From Streptomyces iranensis (GTDB lineage Bacteria > Actinomycetota > Actinomycetes > Streptomycetales > Streptomycetaceae): 64,000 nt of DNA. Below are positions 8,413-15,950 of the stretch, piece after piece (position 1 is the first letter of the stretch; every line of letters starts with the position of its first letter). A model generated the notes under the pieces. That model worked only from the letters and a program-made list of their open reading frames with translations. It was not told where the DNA came from and ran no database searches. A program made the position numbers and the translations under genes. The stretch covers positions 124,001 through 188,000 of the forward strand of contig NZ_JAGGLR010000012.1 in the NCBI RefSeq assembly GCF_017874715.1. The letters run 5' to 3'.

Positions 8413-9839
8413 GTCCTCTCCTTTGTTCCTTCGATTGCCCGCATGGGCATCAGGCGGGCGGTGACGGCGTATCCGATCGCGGACAGGAGTGCGGTGGCCG
8501 CGACCGGAATCGTCCAGTCGGGCAGCAGGAAGTAGATCCCTAGACCGATGACGATCCAGGCGAGCGCCAGGACGTTGACGCCTCCGACGTAGCGGTAAGG
8601 GCCCTGCGGATCGAACAGCGCGGCAACGTCGATCTTGCCGCGCTTGAGAACCAGGTAGTCGGCAACGATCACGCCGGAGACGGGGCCGAACACACTCCCG
8701 ATGGCGCCGAAGGCTTCGTTGACGTCATTGACGACCGCGGGCATGGCCGCCAGGAGGGTGCCGGCCACCGCGATGGCGAGGGTCGACCAGAAGCGGCCGA
8801 GGCGTGTTGCCAGGTTCGCCAGCGACAGGCCGCCCGTGTACAGGTTCAAAACGTTGATCGTCCAGTTGTCGAGGACGAGCACGATGAGCACCATCAGCAG
8901 GGTCCATGTACCGGCCCCGAGCTCCGGGATGATCTCGAAAGGATTGCTTTTCTCGCCGAGCGTGGCCGCGGCGGCGTACGCGCCGAAGAATCCGGCGCCC
9001 GCGGTGCCGATGACGGCCGCCGCCATGGTGCCGATCCACATGTGCTTACGGGAGCGGGTGTACCGGCAGTAGTCGGCCGCGTCGGTGACCTGGCTGAACC
9101 ATCCGGCGGCGATGGTGTTCACCCAGACCGCGACAACTGGCCACTCCCAGCCGACCTCGCCCTTGTAGGCGAATACCTCGCCCGGGGAGAAACCGGGAGC
9201 GTCATGCCCGGCCATGACGACGAGCAGATAGCCGAGGATGACGACCTTCAATGGGAAGGCTATCTTCGACAGCCACTTGAGAGAGTTGTAACCAAACAGT
9301 GCGACGACGGCCTGGAACACCGCGAATACGACGCTCACCAGGATCAACGACAGATCGACGCCGAAGAGCTGAGCCAGTACCGCTTTGATGCCCAGTGCGC
9401 CCGCCAGCGTTTGGAAGGCGAAGAAGAAGGCCGACGAGACGGCGCGCAGCGCCGAGAGGATCCAGCGTGACAGGGAAATGCCGAGGAAGGCACGCGTCGA
9501 CACGATGCCGGGCAGTCCGTAATCAACTCCGACCGTGCCCATGATGGTGTAGGCCACGAAGGTGATCACGATGGCGAAGACCTGCGCGAAAACGGCGGCC
9601 CAGAACGAGAGGCCGGCGACGACGGAGAGTCCGCCGATGAGGATCAGTCCTGGGTTGAGAAGGACGTTGATGAGGATCTGAAACAGATCCCACCAGCCGA
9701 CCGTCCTTTGCTCGAGCGGCACCGGCTCGACACCGTGCTGTTCGACACCGCGCGGCTGGCGAACCGCGTCGGCCTGGCCGTCCGGGGCACGTCCGGTCGT
9801 GTCGTCAGCGGGCTCTTTCAGGGGATTTCTCGAGTTCAT
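8409..9839 (-). CDS. NCS1-family permease (nucleobase/hydantoin/allantoin type)
   Basis: A 476-residue membrane protein with about 12 hydrophobic helices, of the nucleobase-cation-symport-1 family. The N-terminal part contains the family landmarks TVGWWDLFQI, then GLPGIVSTRAFLGISLSRW (helix 3 region), and the later NLYTGGLSLANL loop. The start ATG 9839 has GAGGAG 5 bases upstream. It heads the four-gene minus-strand operon that includes the M20 peptidase and SDR and should supply their substrate. Known family substrates include cytosine, uracil, allantoin, thiamine and hydantoins; the sequence does not let me choose. Confidence 0.88.
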   Translation of the reverse strand: MNSRNPLKEPADDTTGRAPDGQADAVRQPRGVEQHGVEPVPLEQRTVGWWDLFQILINVLLNPGLILIGGLSVVAGLSFWAAVFAQVFAIVITFVAYTIMGTVGVDYGLPGIVSTRAFLGISLSRWILSALRAVSSAFFFAFQTLAGALGIKAVLAQLFGVDLSLILVSVVFAVFQAVVALFGYNSLKWLSKIAFPLKVVILGYLLVVMAGHDAPGFSPGEVFAYKGEVGWEWPVVAVWVNTIAAGWFSQVTDAADYCRYTRSRKHMWIGTMAAAVIGTAGAGFFGAYAAAATLGEKSNPFEIIPELGAGTWTLLMVLIVLVLDNWTINVLNLYTGGLSLANLATRLGRFWSTLAIAVAGTLLAAMPAVVNDVNEAFGAIGSVFGPVSGVIVADYLVLKRGKIDVAALFDPQGPYRYVGGVNVLALAWIVIGLGIYFLLPDWTIPVAATALLSAIGYAVTARLMPMRAIEGTKERT

Positions 9840-9864
9840 GGAAACTCCTCATGACGCCTGAGAA

Positions 9865-9877
9865 GGATCGGCGATCC
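9865..9877. promoter_or_regulatory. Small palindrome upstream of the permease operon
   Basis: GGATC, three bases, GATCC, followed by another GATCG copy, lies 26-38 bases upstream of the NCS1 start in the 102-base gap before the next gene. It is the only clear dyad there and may be an operator; no matching site was recognised elsewhere. Confidence 0.25.
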
Positions 9878-9941
9878 GGATCGGTCTCGGCCCGTAACTC
9901 AGGTGAAGGATGCGCTGGGTCAGCGGTTGCCGTGCGGCTTC

Positions 9942-11171
9942 TCAGCCTGATGCCGCTGCCGAGAGGTAGCCGGCGAGCATGGCCATCGCCACGTCGTGGA
10001 CCGCCTGGTCAGGGGGCAGGAATGTCGCGCCGTGCAGGCGTGCGCGGTCGCCCGCGTCGACTCCTACGAACATCATCAGGCCGGGGACTTCTTCGGACAG
10101 GAAGGAGAAGTCGTCGGACCCGAAGGAACGCAGAGGCTTGGCCGGGGTGAGGCCTAGTTCCTCGACGAGGCCCAGGGTGCGGTCGGCGATGGCGGGATCG
10201 TTGCACAGTACGGGTTCTCCGCGCTCGATCTTGATCTCGGCCCGGCATCCGTGGGCTTGCGCCAGGTGCCGCGCGACTTCCGAGAGCCGCTGATGGAGGT
10301 GGTTCTGCGTGGTCCGCGACACGCTGCGCAGCGTTCCCGTGGCGACCGCGCGGTCGGGCACCACGTTGGGGGCGGTGCCGGCGGCGAGGGTGGAGACGCT
10401 GACGATGGCCCCTTCGACGGGGTCGACGCCCCGGCTGACGAGGTGTTGAAGGTCCACGACGATGCTGGCGAGCGCCAGGACGGGGTCCCGGGTCAGGTGC
10501 GGGTAGGCGGCGTGTCCGCCGGCTCCCGCGACGGTGACGGAGAACTCGTCGGCCGCGGCGTTCACCGGGCCCGGGGTGGCGGCCACCACACCGCCACGCA
10601 GCGTGGGCTGGACGTGGGCCCCGATGACGGAGGTGACTTCGTGCCGTCGGAAGACTCCGGACCGGGCGATGTCCTGGCCTCCTGAGGGGTAGCTCTCCTC
10701 TCTCGGCTGGAGCACCGCGAGCAGTGGCGGCAGGCCGGGCATGCGTGCGACCGCGCGTGAGAGGGCGACGAGTGCGGCCATGTGGACGTCGTGCCCGCAC
10801 GCGTGCATGCGGCCGGCCCGCGCCGAGGCCCACGGCACGCCCGTCTCTTCGGTGACGGCCAAGGCGTCCAGCTCTGCCCTGACCGCGATGGCCGGGCCCG
10901 GCCCGCCGACCCGGATCGCGGCGCCCGTCTCCGCGACGTGTTCCGCGTTGTCGCGAGATATGCGGCCGAGGCCGTGCGCCCCCATGGCGGACAGGACGAG
11001 ATCGCGTGTGGATGCCTCCTGACCGGTGAGGTCCGGAGCTGCGTGAAGGTCGCGGCGCAGGCTGGTAGCCGCGGGCAGTTCGTCGAGCAGGGCGCTTGCC
11101 AGGTCGGCCGGGCGGATGGTGTCGGACGTGGACCGTGCCGCTGTCGCGTCGGTCAGTTCGGCGCCGCTCAT
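9942..11171 (-). CDS. M20D amidohydrolase (N-acyl amino acid / IAA-amino-acid hydrolase type)
   Basis: A 409-residue member of the M20D aminoacylase/hippurate-hydrolase family. The zinc-site motif HACGHDVHM is near residue 125, after the ELDALAVTEETG block; a Glu pair follows in LQPREESYPSGGQ, and GSDDFSF lies near residue 355. Members hydrolyse N-acyl amino acids or amide conjugates in the cytosol. I place the start at ATG 11171, which has GGGAGG 5-6 bases upstream and lies 19 bases after the RpiR stop; an in-frame ATG at 11225 would overlap rpiR by 35 bases and has no good ribosome-binding site. It is the last gene of the unit led by the small ORF and rpiR. Confidence 0.82.
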   Translation of the reverse strand: MSGAELTDATAARSTSDTIRPADLASALLDELPAATSLRRDLHAAPDLTGQEASTRDLVLSAMGAHGLGRISRDNAEHVAETGAAIRVGGPGPAIAVRAELDALAVTEETGVPWASARAGRMHACGHDVHMAALVALSRAVARMPGLPPLLAVLQPREESYPSGGQDIARSGVFRRHEVTSVIGAHVQPTLRGGVVAATPGPVNAAADEFSVTVAGAGGHAAYPHLTRDPVLALASIVVDLQHLVSRGVDPVEGAIVSVSTLAAGTAPNVVPDRAVATGTLRSVSRTTQNHLHQRLSEVARHLAQAHGCRAEIKIERGEPVLCNDPAIADRTLGLVEELGLTPAKPLRSFGSDDFSFLSEEVPGLMMFVGVDAGDRARLHGATFLPPDQAVHDVAMAMLAGYLSAAASG

Positions 11172-11190
11172 TCGGCCCTCCCGGAGGGTC

Positions 11191-12120
11191 TCAAGGGCGG
11201 TATCGGTCTTGTTCACGTTGGTCATGCTCTTTCGTTCCGAGGTGGGGCACGGTCGGCCGCTCGTCTTCGGTGAAGATGTCGCCCTCGATACGGTCGTAGG
11301 CGGCGACCCGTTGCCGGCCGGTCTCGCCGGTCCGCTCGACGACCGCGGCGATGAGCGTCTCCACGACGGCGACCGCCGGGGTGAGGGAGTCGAACGGTGA
11401 GGGCGACCGCACTTGGGCGGGCAGGACGGCGTCCGCCACGGCTACGGCGGGTGAGAGCCAGGGATCGCTACAGAGAATGATCTTGGCTCCCCGTGCGGCG
11501 CAGTCCCGGGCGAAGGCGACGGTCTCGCGCTGGTAGCGGCGGTAGTCGAAGACGACCACGACGTCCCTGCGGCCCGCGTCAAGGAGGTAGGCACCTTTGG
11601 CCGTCGAGGACAGGTGCCGGACGCCGGGGCGTAGTTGCTGGAGGTGGGCGGCGAGGTAGGAGGCGAGGACTGTGCTGAACCGCCCGCCCAGGGTGGCGAT
11701 GCGGCGCCCGGGGTCGGCCAGGAGGTCTGCTGCGCGCAGCAGTTCGTCCGGCGCAAGCCGGCGGAGTGTGCTCGCCGTGGACTCCATGAGCACCTCGCGG
11801 GAGCGTGCCACCACGTCCTGGCCGGTGTCATGGCGCGCCTCGGCGTACTGGGCGACGGGAGAGGCGTAGCGCTCCTGGGTCTCCCGTTTCAGTGCCTGCT
11901 GCATCTCCGGGTAGCCCTCGTAGCCGATGCGTTGGGCGAGGCGGAGGACTGTGGCGGTGCTGGTCTGGGCCTGCCGGGCGACGGCGGAGAGAGGTTCCAG
12001 GCCGCTGGTGGGATATCCGGCGAGGAGCACGCGGGCGACCCGCTTTTCGGCCCGGGGAAGGGTATCGAGGTGCGCGCGCAGTTGGGCGGCGACGGAGGGC
12101 GACTCGGGCGGGCGGTTCAT
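11191..12120 (-). CDS. MurR/RpiR-family transcriptional regulator (copy 1)
   Basis: A 309-residue regulator with an N-terminal HTH_6 domain (AEKRVARVLL, then TSTATVLRLAQRIGYEGYPEMQ) and a C-terminal SIS domain (TLGGRFSTVLASYLA, VVVFDYRRY, ILCSDPW) that in this family binds a sugar phosphate or other metabolite. It is clearly paralogous to the regulator at 15003-15860; both share FDYRRY, LSP and SPFDSL segments. One base separates its ATG from the stop of a 36-residue small ORF. It probably controls this amine/amino-acid cluster. Confidence 0.88.
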   Translation of the reverse strand: MNRPPESPSVAAQLRAHLDTLPRAEKRVARVLLAGYPTSGLEPLSAVARQAQTSTATVLRLAQRIGYEGYPEMQQALKRETQERYASPVAQYAEARHDTGQDVVARSREVLMESTASTLRRLAPDELLRAADLLADPGRRIATLGGRFSTVLASYLAAHLQQLRPGVRHLSSTAKGAYLLDAGRRDVVVVFDYRRYQRETVAFARDCAARGAKIILCSDPWLSPAVAVADAVLPAQVRSPSPFDSLTPAVAVVETLIAAVVERTGETGRQRVAAYDRIEGDIFTEDERPTVPHLGTKEHDQREQDRYRP

Positions 12121-12121
12121 G

Positions 12122-12232
12122 TCACGGACCGGGCGGCTGGTCGTGGGGCGTCCCGTCCTGCTTGTGGTCGACGTGGAGCGGAATGACGGCGACGCCGACC
12201 GCGGGGCCGGTCACCCTCCAGTTGCGTGACAT
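12122..12232 (-). CDS. Small hypothetical protein, 36 residues, coupled to rpiR
   Basis: ATG 12232 is preceded at 5 bases by GAGGAG and followed by 36 codons (beginning MSRNWRVTGPAVGVAV, ending in a Pro/His-rich tail) to TGA at 12122-12124, one base before the rpiR ATG. The ribosome-binding site is stronger than that of rpiR itself, so this ORF could drive rpiR translation by coupling. I do not recognise the peptide. It has a mildly hydrophobic centre but no convincing membrane segment. It could be a real microprotein, a leader peptide, or chance. Confidence 0.5.
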   Translation of the reverse strand: MSRNWRVTGPAVGVAVIPLHVDHKQDGTPHDQPPGP

Positions 12233-12305
12233 GGAAACTCCTCGGGCTTGAGGCGATATCTGCTGTATGACAGGGCGTGCGGATGCTCGGTAGAGCACCA
12301 CTGAG

Positions 12306-12321
12306 CAGCGGTTTTCCGCTG
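12306..12321 (-). terminator. Possible hairpin terminator after the amidohydrolase
   Basis: CAGCGG, TTTT, CCGCTG: a perfect 6-base stem with a 4-base loop, 33 bases downstream of the minus-strand amidohydrolase stop and upstream of the small ORF/rpiR unit. No run of T follows, so it may act only as an attenuating or mRNA-stabilising hairpin. Confidence 0.35.
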
Positions 12322-12353
12322 TGTACCGTGGCTGCGGCCTAAGAGAGGTCGAC

Positions 12354-13487
12354 TCAGGCGAGCCGGTATACGCGCTCGGCGTTGGACCGGCCGATCAGTG
12401 TGGCCACGCGCGCCGCGTCGGCCGTCGACCATTCGCCGGCGTGCACCCAACGTGAGAGCGCTGCCGCCATCCCCTTACGCCACAGCAGGGCTCCCAGGTA
12501 GTGGAGCTCGGGCGGCCCCCACGCGTCCGAGGAATAGAGGATCTTGGTGAAGGGAGCCAGCTCCAGGCTCTCCGCCACCACGCCGGGTGATGCGGCACCG
12601 GTGTGGTTCACCGCGAGACCGACGTCGAGGTACACATGCGGGAACACCTGGGCAAGGAAACCGGCGTTGCGGTGAAAGGGGTAGCAGTGCAGCAGCATCA
12701 CGGCGGCGCCTGTGGGCTCGACCGCCTTGATCCACGGCGCCAGCAGCAGCGGGTCGCAGCGGTGAAGCTCCAGGTCGGCGTCCCCGTAGCCGGTGTGGAG
12801 CTGGAGGGGCAGACCGGTGTCGGCGCCTTCCCACAGCAGCATGCGCAGCAGTACGGGGTCACTGACGCGGGCAGGTACGCCCGTCTCCAGCTCGGCCAGC
12901 CAGCGCGCCGCGGCCTTCTGCACCTCACGCGGTGACGGCCGCTCCGGGTCGATGTCGAAGCCGTACCGGTAGGCGACGATCGACTTCAGACCTCGGATGT
13001 GCGGCACCGCGTCGGTGAGCGCCTGGCGGAAGTCCGTGAGCAGCGCCTGCGCGGTCGCGCCGGCGGCGACGGACTCCAGCAGGCTCTCCAGGCGGAGAAT
13101 CTCGGAGACCTGTTCGTCGCGTCCGCCGGACAGCCGGTCCAGCGGCAGCAGGAGGTCGCCCTTGAAGCCGGTGTCCACGAGCCAGTGGTCGACGCCCGCC
13201 GCCCGGAGGAAGGTGTCCGCCACCTCTTCCTCCGGCCGTGCTGTGCGGGCAGCCCAGTAGTCGTCGGCCGGGGCGTGGGCGTCGAGGCCGAGCAGAGGTG
13301 CGCAGTGGGCGCGGATGGCGAAGCCGAGCTGGGAGTCGAACTGCGTGGTGCCGGCGGGGCCGGGACGGTCGGCCTCCGTGATGAGGAGTTCGAACGCGGC
13401 CCGGTCGGGTGTGGCGGCCAGGGTGGAATGGACGTGGTGGTCGACGAGCCGCAGCTGTGCCAGCTCGTCCGTCAGGTCAGTGGACAC
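12354..13487 (-). CDS. Amidohydrolase-2 family protein, FluG N-domain-like
   Basis: A 377-residue metal-dependent amidohydrolase. The HxH motif is at residues 18-20 (VDHHVHS), further ligands are in LQLHTGYGD and LLHCYPFHR, and the catalytic Asp is in YSSDAWGPPE. The GTG start at 13487 is preceded by GAGGAGG and overlaps the end of the glutamine-synthetase-like gene by 11 bases. In fungal FluG the same two domains are fused in one protein; here they are adjacent coupled genes. A role in releasing glutamate or ammonia from a gamma-glutamyl conjugate made by its partner is a sensible inference but is not shown by the sequence. Confidence 0.82.
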   Translation of the reverse strand: MSTDLTDELAQLRLVDHHVHSTLAATPDRAAFELLITEADRPGPAGTTQFDSQLGFAIRAHCAPLLGLDAHAPADDYWAARTARPEEEVADTFLRAAGVDHWLVDTGFKGDLLLPLDRLSGGRDEQVSEILRLESLLESVAAGATAQALLTDFRQALTDAVPHIRGLKSIVAYRYGFDIDPERPSPREVQKAAARWLAELETGVPARVSDPVLLRMLLWEGADTGLPLQLHTGYGDADLELHRCDPLLLAPWIKAVEPTGAAVMLLHCYPFHRNAGFLAQVFPHVYLDVGLAVNHTGAASPGVVAESLELAPFTKILYSSDAWGPPELHYLGALLWRKGMAAALSRWVHAGEWSTADAARVATLIGRSNAERVYRLA

Positions 13488-14769
13488 GGGAGACCTCCTC
13501 ACACAGTGTGCTGGGGTCGAGGTCGTGGACATGCTCGATCTCAGCGCGCTTGACGGATGTGAAGGTGTCCAGCAGGTGGGGGTGGAACCAGTCGGCGACG
13601 ACGGTGTCCTTCTCCAGCTCCGCGAGGGCCTCGGTGAGGCTGCCGGGCAGGGCGGGCACGCCGGCGAGGTCTTCCTGTGTTGCGCCTTCGGGCCACGGGT
13701 GCGGGCTGTCATAAGTCTCTGTGATGCCCTGCAGGCCGGCGCGGATGAGTACGCCGAGCGTGAGCCAGGCGTTGGCCGTGGCGTCCGCGGCACGGTACTC
13801 GAGGTTGTACTGCTCGGCCGCCCGGCCTCCGCCGAGGCTGCTGGTGGGGCAGATCCTCAGGAGAGCCTCGCGGTTGCGCTCGCCGAGGAAGATTCCTCCG
13901 ACGCTCCACCGGTGGGGCCGCAGGCGCAGGAACGAGGCGGGGCTGGCGGCTGTGATGGCCGACAGGGCTGGGGCGTGGTTGAGCATTCCGGCCGCGAAGC
14001 GGCTCCCGAGTTCGGAGAGTCCTCCCGGACGGGCGGGGTCGTACAGGGCGGGCCGGCCGGCCGCGTCGCGCAGCGAGAGGTGGACGTGCACGCCGTTGCC
14101 GCTGCCGTCGGGGTCGGGCAGGGGGGCGAAGGTGACCTGGCGGCCGTGGCGGCGGGCGAGGTCACGCACCACCTCCTTGAGCAGGATGGCGCGGTCCGCG
14201 GCCTGGAGGGCGTCCGTGGGACACAGCGTGATCTCGAACTGGTCGGCTCCGTACTCCGGCAGCCAGTTCTCCGGCTCCAGGCCCAGTTCCCCGAGCTCCT
14301 GGAGCAGTTGGCTGCCGAACGGCTCCGCGCCGCGGTATCGCTCGAACGAGAACGGCGCCGTGGGCCGCAACCCGCCCAGAGTGAACTCGTGTTCGAATGA
14401 GGCGACGACATCCAGCCCGGTGGCCTGCTTGAAGTCGTCCAGTGCGGAGCGGGCGAAGACCCTCGGACAGCACTCCCACGGGCGTCCGTCGGGGTATACC
14501 TGCTCGGCGAGGCAGAGGCCGGCGCCCGGCAGTCCGCCCGAAGGGGGCAGCCGCACGCGGGAGGCGGGAACGGGCAGGAGTCGCAGGTCCCCGACGGAGC
14601 CGAATACGTTCGGCGCGATCTCTCCGAAGGAGGTGATGGCGAGGTCTGCGGGCACCCAGCCGACACCCCGGCGCAGCACCGCCTCTTCCTCACTGGCGGG
14701 TACGGCTCGTCCGCGGGTGATGGCGGCGAGATCGCTGGTGGCGATGAACAGCGGGGGCGATGCGGTCAT
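13477..14769 (-). CDS. Glutamine-synthetase-like ligase (gamma-glutamyl-amine synthetase candidate)
   Basis: A 430-residue class-I glutamine-synthetase-fold protein. The metal/glutamate motif is EHEF (126-129), followed by EYGADQFEI near 172-180, GNGVHVHLS near 224-232 and the R-rich active-site segment SFLRLRPHRW. It is somewhat shorter than housekeeping GlnA and lacks an obvious adenylylation-loop match, as in GlnA3/GlnA4-type enzymes that ligate glutamate to polyamines or ethanolamine. ATG 14769 is preferred over an upstream frame extension because the GS N-terminal fold begins there. It is the first gene of the unit and lies just downstream of three dyads that may be RpiR operators. Confidence 0.83.
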   Translation of the reverse strand: MTASPPLFIATSDLAAITRGRAVPASEEEAVLRRGVGWVPADLAITSFGEIAPNVFGSVGDLRLLPVPASRVRLPPSGGLPGAGLCLAEQVYPDGRPWECCPRVFARSALDDFKQATGLDVVASFEHEFTLGGLRPTAPFSFERYRGAEPFGSQLLQELGELGLEPENWLPEYGADQFEITLCPTDALQAADRAILLKEVVRDLARRHGRQVTFAPLPDPDGSGNGVHVHLSLRDAAGRPALYDPARPGGLSELGSRFAAGMLNHAPALSAITAASPASFLRLRPHRWSVGGIFLGERNREALLRICPTSSLGGGRAAEQYNLEYRAADATANAWLTLGVLIRAGLQGITETYDSPHPWPEGATQEDLAGVPALPGSLTEALAELEKDTVVADWFHPHLLDTFTSVKRAEIEHVHDLDPSTLCEEVSRVH

Positions 14770-14853
14770 GTTCCAGCCTCTGCAAGTCGTGTATGAGCCA
14801 ACGGCTGAACATGAGTGATACATGCGTTACATCTAGCGGTCAATACGTGGAGC

Positions 14854-14935
14854 TGAAACTTTCATTACAGACGCTTCAGTGAACGTCTCACTTCACGAAC
14901 CATAGGTAGCGGTGTTAGCGTAATGAACGTTTCAT
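14854..14935. promoter_or_regulatory. Three TGAA-type palindromes upstream of the GS-like/amidohydrolase unit
   Basis: TGAAACTTTCA at 14854-14864 is a perfect 11-base palindrome; GTGAACGTCTCAC (14879-14891) and ATGAACGTTTCAT (14923-14935) are related dyads with 4- and 5-base arms. In addition, the outer two sites form a larger near-perfect inverted repeat (GAAACTTTCATTAC against the complement of GTAATGAACGTTTC, one mismatch). They lie in the non-coding gap between the GS-like start and the second rpiR gene. RpiR-family proteins bind such short dyads, so this is the likely operator array, by inference. Confidence 0.6.
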
Positions 14936-15002
14936 CGAGTGCGACAGCCGAGCCATGCGCTCCCCCGTCGCTGTCGTCCGGCGGAAGCTCCTGATCCGCC
15001 GG

Positions 15003-15860
15003 TTAATCGTCGAGCGAGACGGACTCGATGAGCGTCAGCCGTGCGCGGCCGCCCTCACCCAGAGCGCCCGCCACGCCTGCCACCAGGCTCTCGGTGACGG
15101 CCATCGCCACCACCAGCGAGTCGAACGGAGATGCCGACTGCACCCGGCACGGCAGCACCACCTTGGAGACCTTGGCGATCGGCGAGAGCCAGTTGTCCGT
15201 CATCAGGGCGACCGTCGCACCCCGCCGGCTCACCGCTTGAGCGAGACGGAGGTTGGCATCGGTGTAGCGCCGGTAGTCGAACATCACGAAGACGGACTGC
15301 GTGCCGGCGTCCGCCACGGCCACCAGACGGTCGGCCTCGTCTTCACCGACCATGCGGACGCCGGTCCGCAGCAGCCGCAGATGAAGAAGGAGGTAATCGG
15401 CCAGCACGTGGCTGAAACGCCCGCCGACCAGGCACACCGCGCGGCTGGTGTCGCTCAGCAGGTCCACCAGGGCACTGAACTCCGACTCGGGGATCCCGTC
15501 GTAGGACGCGTCGATCATGTCGACAAAGGCCTGCCGGGTCCCGCGCAGGATGCCCTGCGGGTAGGCGGGAGGCTTCTCCTCGTACTGGACCAGGGGCGAT
15601 CCGCCCTCGCTGTGCAGTTCGTGCAGCAAGGCGCGCTGCAGACCGGGAAAGCCCTCGAAACCGAGCCGGGTGGCGAAACGGATCACCGTCGGGGCGCTCA
15701 CGTCAGCGGCGGCCGCCAATTGGGCGGCCGTGGTGAGGCCGACGGTCGGGTACTGCGCCAAGAGGGCCCGCGCCACCTTCCGCTCGCCAGGTGTCAGCCC
15801 GTCCATCCTGCCGAGCAGCAACTTGCGAACGGAGGCGAACTCGCCAGGAACCCCACTCAT
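15003..15860 (-). CDS. MurR/RpiR-family transcriptional regulator (copy 2)
   Basis: A 285-residue paralogue of the regulator at 11191-12120. The N-terminal HTH_6 domain (LTPGERKVARALLAQYP, VSAPTVIRFATRLGFEGFPG) is followed by a SIS domain (LVGGRFSHVLADYLL, VMFDYRRYTDANL, LMTDNWLSP). It is divergent from the ornithine aminotransferase gene (90 bases apart), and its 3' end faces the palindrome array in front of the GS-like gene. That position suggests it controls both the aminotransferase/permease side and the GS-like side. Confidence 0.88.
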   Translation of the reverse strand: MSGVPGEFASVRKLLLGRMDGLTPGERKVARALLAQYPTVGLTTAAQLAAAADVSAPTVIRFATRLGFEGFPGLQRALLHELHSEGGSPLVQYEEKPPAYPQGILRGTRQAFVDMIDASYDGIPESEFSALVDLLSDTSRAVCLVGGRFSHVLADYLLLHLRLLRTGVRMVGEDEADRLVAVADAGTQSVFVMFDYRRYTDANLRLAQAVSRRGATVALMTDNWLSPIAKVSKVVLPCRVQSASPFDSLVVAMAVTESLVAGVAGALGEGGRARLTLIESVSLDD

Positions 15861-15950
15861 GAACAGAGCCTACCGCTCCGCTCCTTCTTTCTTGATCCGC
15901 TCCGCTCCTCGGGTCCTGCCCCGTACCGCCCAACGAAGGAACCAAGCCCC

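Noticed and set aside
14955..15950. N-terminal extension of the ornithine aminotransferase frame by 332 codons
   Set aside because: It is antisense to the second rpiR gene and has no motifs; GTG 15951 matches the RocD N-terminus.
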